Origin: Mycobacterium colombiense
Lineage (GTDB): Bacteria; Actinomycetota; Actinomycetes; Mycobacteriales; Mycobacteriaceae
Reading direction: 5' to 3'
Assembly: GCF_003284935.1 (NCBI RefSeq)
Contig: NZ_QMEV01000019.1
Location: 1 to 64,000 of the forward strand
DNA length: 64,000 nucleotides
The notes under the pieces are model-generated. The model ran no database searches, was not told where the DNA came from, and saw nothing but the letters and a program-made list of their open reading frames with translations. Each line of letters opens with the position of its first letter. Within the stretch, counting starts at the first letter, position 1. Made by a program: the position numbers and the translations under genes. Below are positions 62,501-64,000 of the stretch, in pieces.

Positions 62501-64000
62501 CGTGCCAACCAACGCTTTCAGGCGTGGTTCGCGGCTCGTGATTGGATGGCGCTCGCTGAAGGATTGGCCGACAACGTTTTCCACGACGATCGCCGGCGCG
62601 TGGTCGGTATGGGAGTGCGACGAGGGCGGGACGCCATGATCGCCGAGATACGCGCACTCGTGGGAATCGGCGTGATGACCGCGACATCCGACGTCATCGC
62701 AACCCGCGGACAGCACGTCGTGCTGAGTCGAGTCCGAACATGGGGACGCGACCGACGGCCGGAAGCGTTCCACACCGATGCGCTCGAGATGATCCAGATC
62801 GACGCCGACGAAAAGATCGTGGCACGCGTGGTGTTCGACGTCGACGACCCCGACGCTGCGTTCGAGGAGATCGATGCGCGGTACGTCGCCGGCGAAGCGG
62901 CCACCTACGCAGACACGTGGGCGCTGATCACGGCGGGCGACGCTGCGCTCAACCGGTATGAGACGCCGGCGCACACAGAGGACTGGGTCAATATCGACCA
63001 CCGCCGGGCGACGGCCTTCGCCCAAGGCGAACTGATCGCATACATGCGTGCCGGTTGGGACTTCGCCCGAGACATCACGAATCGCATTCTCGCCGTCCAT
63101 CGGTTGACCGACCGAGGTGCAGTCGTCACCCACTTGGCACACGGCACGTTGCAGAACGGATCGGACGTCGAATGGCGCGAGGTCATACTTGTCACTTTCG
63201 ACGGCGATCTGTGCAACCGGAGTGAGCTGTTCGACGAAGCAGATCTGGGCACCGCCATCGCGCGGTTCGAGCAGCTGAGCAGGCCCGCGCCCCAGCTGGA
63301 CAACGCGGCTAGCCAAGTCGCCGAGCGCTTCTTTGCGTACTTCGCGGCTCTCGACTGGGACGCGGTAGCAACAACACTGGCTCTCAATGTTTCTCACGAC
63401 GATCGCCGGCGCGTGGTCAATGCTGGGGTCCTACACGGTCGCGATGCCCAAATAGCGAACCTGCGAGCCATCGCTGAGGTCGGAATCTCGAATTTTTGGT
63501 CGACAGTCTTAGCGACTCGCGGCGCGCGCCTGGCCCTCATCCACACCCGTTCCTCGGGCCCTGACCGGGCGACCGCGGAAGCCCTCACGGAGGAACTCGG
63601 CGTCGTCGAGATTGACTCCGACACGCGGATGGTGGCATACGTCACGTTCGACGCGGACGACTTCGACGCCGCCATCGCCGAACTCGATGCCCGCTACCTC
63701 GCAGGCGAAGCGGCCGCTCACGCCGACACCTGGTCGGCGGTAGCCGGCGTGCACGCGATGTTCAACCGGCATGAGTACCCCCCAGAGAAATGGGTGACCG
63801 TCGACCACCGCCAAGGCACACCGTTCACTACCGGCGACATGACATCGGCCGTTTACACCCTCTTCGATCTCACCCCGGACTTCAAGGTGCACATCGAAGC
63901 TGTGCACGAAATCAACAGGCGCGGTGCGGTAATCACCAACTATGCACACGGCTCCTCGCTTGACGGCCTGGGCGTCGAATGGCGCATGGTGATGCTTCTC
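56600..64000 (+). CDS. Giant SARP/BTAD - nucleotide cyclase - AAA ATPase - NTF2-array regulator (runs off the edge)
   Basis: At least 2467 residues without stop from GTG at 56600 (in-frame TGA at 56573). Parts by residue: winged-helix SARP DNA-binding domain 1-95 (AILTMLGLHGGSVV, KALQTHISSIRRALG); BTAD 96-245; class III cyclase ~258-430 with both metal Asp (TDIEGST, Asp268; GEGDATF, Asp313); AAA/NB-ARC-like ATPase from ~455 (Walker A GEPGVGKTRLA at ~488, Walker B VLLVLDDLHWA); helical TPR-like region ~850-1270; then NTF2/SnoaL-like domains to the edge. I know mycobacterial LuxR-cyclase-ATPase proteins (Rv0386, Rv1358, Rv2488c) but none with this tail. It is divergent from the GAF/SpoIIE gene, 140 bp apart. 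Confidence 0.85.
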   Translation, partial: MSTLSAVELGVLGPLQVRQGGAPVAIPGAKPRAILTMLGLHGGSVVPADALVELLWGEEPPRTAAKALQTHISSIRRALGDGFVLTQGAGWVLGESQIDASRYKSAARLGRDAAAAGDTSQAVARFEEALALWRGIPELPDGRRGTSEKTRWIESHAALVEDRADALLATGRAAEVIGDLEAAVAEAPLRERRWGQLMLALYRAGRQGEALGAYQRARSLLADELGVDPGPNLRRLEAAIVAQDASLDIAVAQHAPSVTRAVTFLLTDIEGSTAAWEADAEAMAAALARHDELVEQVVTSRGGRLIKTRGEGDATFSVFDRPSAAASAAVELQDAIAHEPWASRDPIRVRMALHTGEVELRDGDYFGRAVNRVARLRSLAQGGQILCSGATAELVIDTLADDVVLTDLGMRQLKNLARPEHVFELRLETGVGQPESRTPEAAPLERPGLPAVLVGAGPFVGRGRELDGLLAAWQAALTAGVRTVLIAGEPGVGKTRLAGEWSQRAYQLGAIVLYGRCDEDLGAPYQPFAEALRSLAPCMGVDRLRGLRGVEALLSLVPGLADVVPDLVRPAHSDPDTERYALFDAVVALLEAASTSAPVLLVLDDLHWAAKPTLLLLRHLLRFGEHARVQIVGTYRSTDLDRAHPLAAMLADLHRDGTANRLSLGGLDEDDVTTYVAEAGYDDEELAHALASVTGGNPFFLIQALRHVDESGGVWDQSTLPQGVREAVSRRLSRLPGETNKALAAAAVVGSRFALELVEQVVGTDLVDAFDEARQAGIVIEESGGFYRFNHAIVRQSLLAELASVRRMRLHQRIATTLETLPGADDELLAELAHHYFECAWAGNAAKAVFYCRRAADQAMARLAYEGAADLYHRALHALEEIDDELPDRDDQTVELLVARCEALLAAGDVASAAGAVSQLQAATVDSARLAAWATCFDGQLSMLIHPERLDEVEAALGDAAAKLAELDDAAGEAKAHTVRAGCLARLGRIGDSEVALDDALTAARRAREHRRVNAVLAGAPLAALWGPNPVPRAGGRCLDVVRLLRITTDSPAVEATSTRCQAVLEAFRGRTAAARRMIDSARRTVTELGLRHALLEVEQFAGIVELIGNDPAAAETHLRKAYNGFRRMGLDADTAETAALLGRACLALDCESEASELCAESERLAGHALKASIAWRTLRAHLLARGNDYDAARQVAQAAVTLAERTDALVDHGDACLTLATVLGRGGDVAAARAAAEQAVELYDRKGAAALADMARDVLGERAQPARPASPPAPVVQLDSECVRVGERVMAAVHRGDWDEFERLFAPNVSIENRRKIVGVPLTSDAMRREMRRELEKGATRIEYVMVAARGERLALSRLITTAADDGPGAPQSELLQLYAIDENGQVVRQVWFDVEDMDAAIAELDAEYARLESEQPTSRRLENAATRVYERLHAHFAARDWDAITELLTDDYYGDDRRSVVGAGTRRGPAAAIEDYRSAADIEVTDATSHTVATRGGRLALSRARYSRSGPEPDAFHVDFLQIVEIDSAGRIAAMAAFDLDDFNAAVAELDRRYLVGEAAPHARTWSAVARSYAALNRGEPPLTSPDCVNVDHRHETEFGPGDVTAYINAGWDAQQDITVYAEQVHRLSDTGAVITYAAQELSAEGLKAEWRGIAVFAAEQGMIHRTEVFGEADIEAAIARFEELHRPAPQLENAASRVFQHVWSHFAAGDWNAMAETVADDYVGVDHRRVVGAEIQHGRDDVIRDLQAAAEVGFTISMVSAIAIRGERLVLARSRAAGRDPGAVQNDALNVVEVDADARIARVVSYDLEDFDAAVAELDARYMAGEAAAYSQPWSAITRAISALNQREMLPTTAEWVNVDHRHGPSFAPGELHALLSSWNLTHRLSSFIEAVHRLNGVGAVVTTVSQETSREGLDAEWRAVSVVTIAGDLIDRSEFFDESGLDAAIVRFEQLTRPVQQPENAASRANQRFQAWFAARDWMALAEGLADNVFHDDRRRVVGMGVRRGRDAMIAEIRALVGIGVMTATSDVIATRGQHVVLSRVRTWGRDRRPEAFHTDALEMIQIDADEKIVARVVFDVDDPDAAFEEIDARYVAGEAATYADTWALITAGDAALNRYETPAHTEDWVNIDHRRATAFAQGELIAYMRAGWDFARDITNRILAVHRLTDRGAVVTHLAHGTLQNGSDVEWREVILVTFDGDLCNRSELFDEADLGTAIARFEQLSRPAPQLDNAASQVAERFFAYFAALDWDAVATTLALNVSHDDRRRVVNAGVLHGRDAQIANLRAIAEVGISNFWSTVLATRGARLALIHTRSSGPDRATAEALTEELGVVEIDSDTRMVAYVTFDADDFDAAIAELDARYLAGEAAAHADTWSAVAGVHAMFNRHEYPPEKWVTVDHRQGTPFTTGDMTSAVYTLFDLTPDFKVHIEAVHEINRRGAVITNYAHGSSLDGLGVEWRMVMLL
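60440..64000 (+). repeat. Tandem NTF2/SnoaL-like repeats inside the giant gene
   Basis: The C-terminal third is an array. A half-unit (60440-60868) with one NTF2-like domain is followed by full units starting at ENAATRVYERL (60869), ENAASRVFQHV (61682), ENAASRANQRF (62486) and DNAASQVAERF (63299). Steps are 813, 804 and 813 bp (271, 268, 271 residues); the fourth unit is cut by the edge. Each full unit has two halves, recognisable by HFAARDWDAI/DDRRxVVGA and by VNVDHRH/VHRLxxxGAVIT. Units 3 and 4 share an exact stretch CACGACGATCGCCGGCGCGT at the DNA level (62582 and 63395). Confidence 0.8.

Overview
The window is high-GC, densely coded DNA from a mycobacterium, most likely a slow grower of the M. 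avium / M. tuberculosis branch; I cannot fix the species. Markers are a pimC-type PIM mannosyltransferase, an LpqH-family and a PknH-sensor-type lipoprotein, several F420/flavin (LLM, Ddn) oxidoreductases, a TIGR00027 methyltransferase, a fused Acr3-ArsC protein and TIGR03085/mycothiol-linked families. From memory, sseB, the PatB aminotransferase, dhmA1 and htpG occur in the same relative order as the Rv2287-Rv2299c part of M. tuberculosis, but with many insertions between them. I saw no rRNA, tRNA, CRISPR array, insertion sequence or phage gene. No gene-free stretch exceeds about 290 bp.

Layout. 1-4.5 kb: the 5' end of trxB, then sulfite reductase nirA and a sirohydrochlorin chelatase (assimilatory sulfur and siroheme) without the usual cysH between them, a LysR regulator and ferredoxin fdxC. 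4.5-9 kb: orphan HicB, a LipQ-like esterase, a chagasin-type lipoprotein and the Na+/H+ antiporter YjcE. 9-14.6 kb: an AAA ATPase, a TetR/FAD-monooxygenase pair with a clear operator, pimC and sseB. 14.7-17.1 kb: a translationally coupled SDR / LLM / two-lobed EthD-like operon whose promoter shares a 34-bp element with the lipQ promoter. 17.1-19.4 kb: an arsR / acr3-arsC / cadI arsenic operon. 21-29.6 kb: an accessory metabolic island with P450, TetR, a 38-aa membrane peptide, an AveC-like membrane protein, a signal-less periplasmic-binding-type protein, and mirrored LLM and DapB-like dehydrogenase paralogues. 29.6-43.7 kb: aminotransferase, cyclase-like DUF2652 protein, dhmA1, a CysQ-like phosphatase, thiolase, a broken adhB, small transporters, lipoproteins, and a soluble MgtE-N/CBS protein coupled to a frameshifted NRAMP-related permease. 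43.7-53.3 kb: htpG, an acyl-CoA ligase/thioesterase pair, a VIT-family transporter, two Gly-Gly-Pro repeat secreted proteins flanking two methyltransferases, and a Ddn-family protein.

53.4-64 kb is a signalling block. A STAS antagonist is coupled to an 883-aa protein with two DosS-like GAF domains, a SpoIIE phosphatase and an RsbW-like ATPase. Divergent from it, starting at 56600 and still open at the window edge, is a giant protein of at least 2467 residues: SARP DNA-binding and BTAD domains, class III nucleotide cyclase, AAA/NB-ARC-type ATPase, helical repeats, then a tandem array of NTF2/SnoaL-like domains with a period of 268-271 residues. This protein is the most unusual object in the window.
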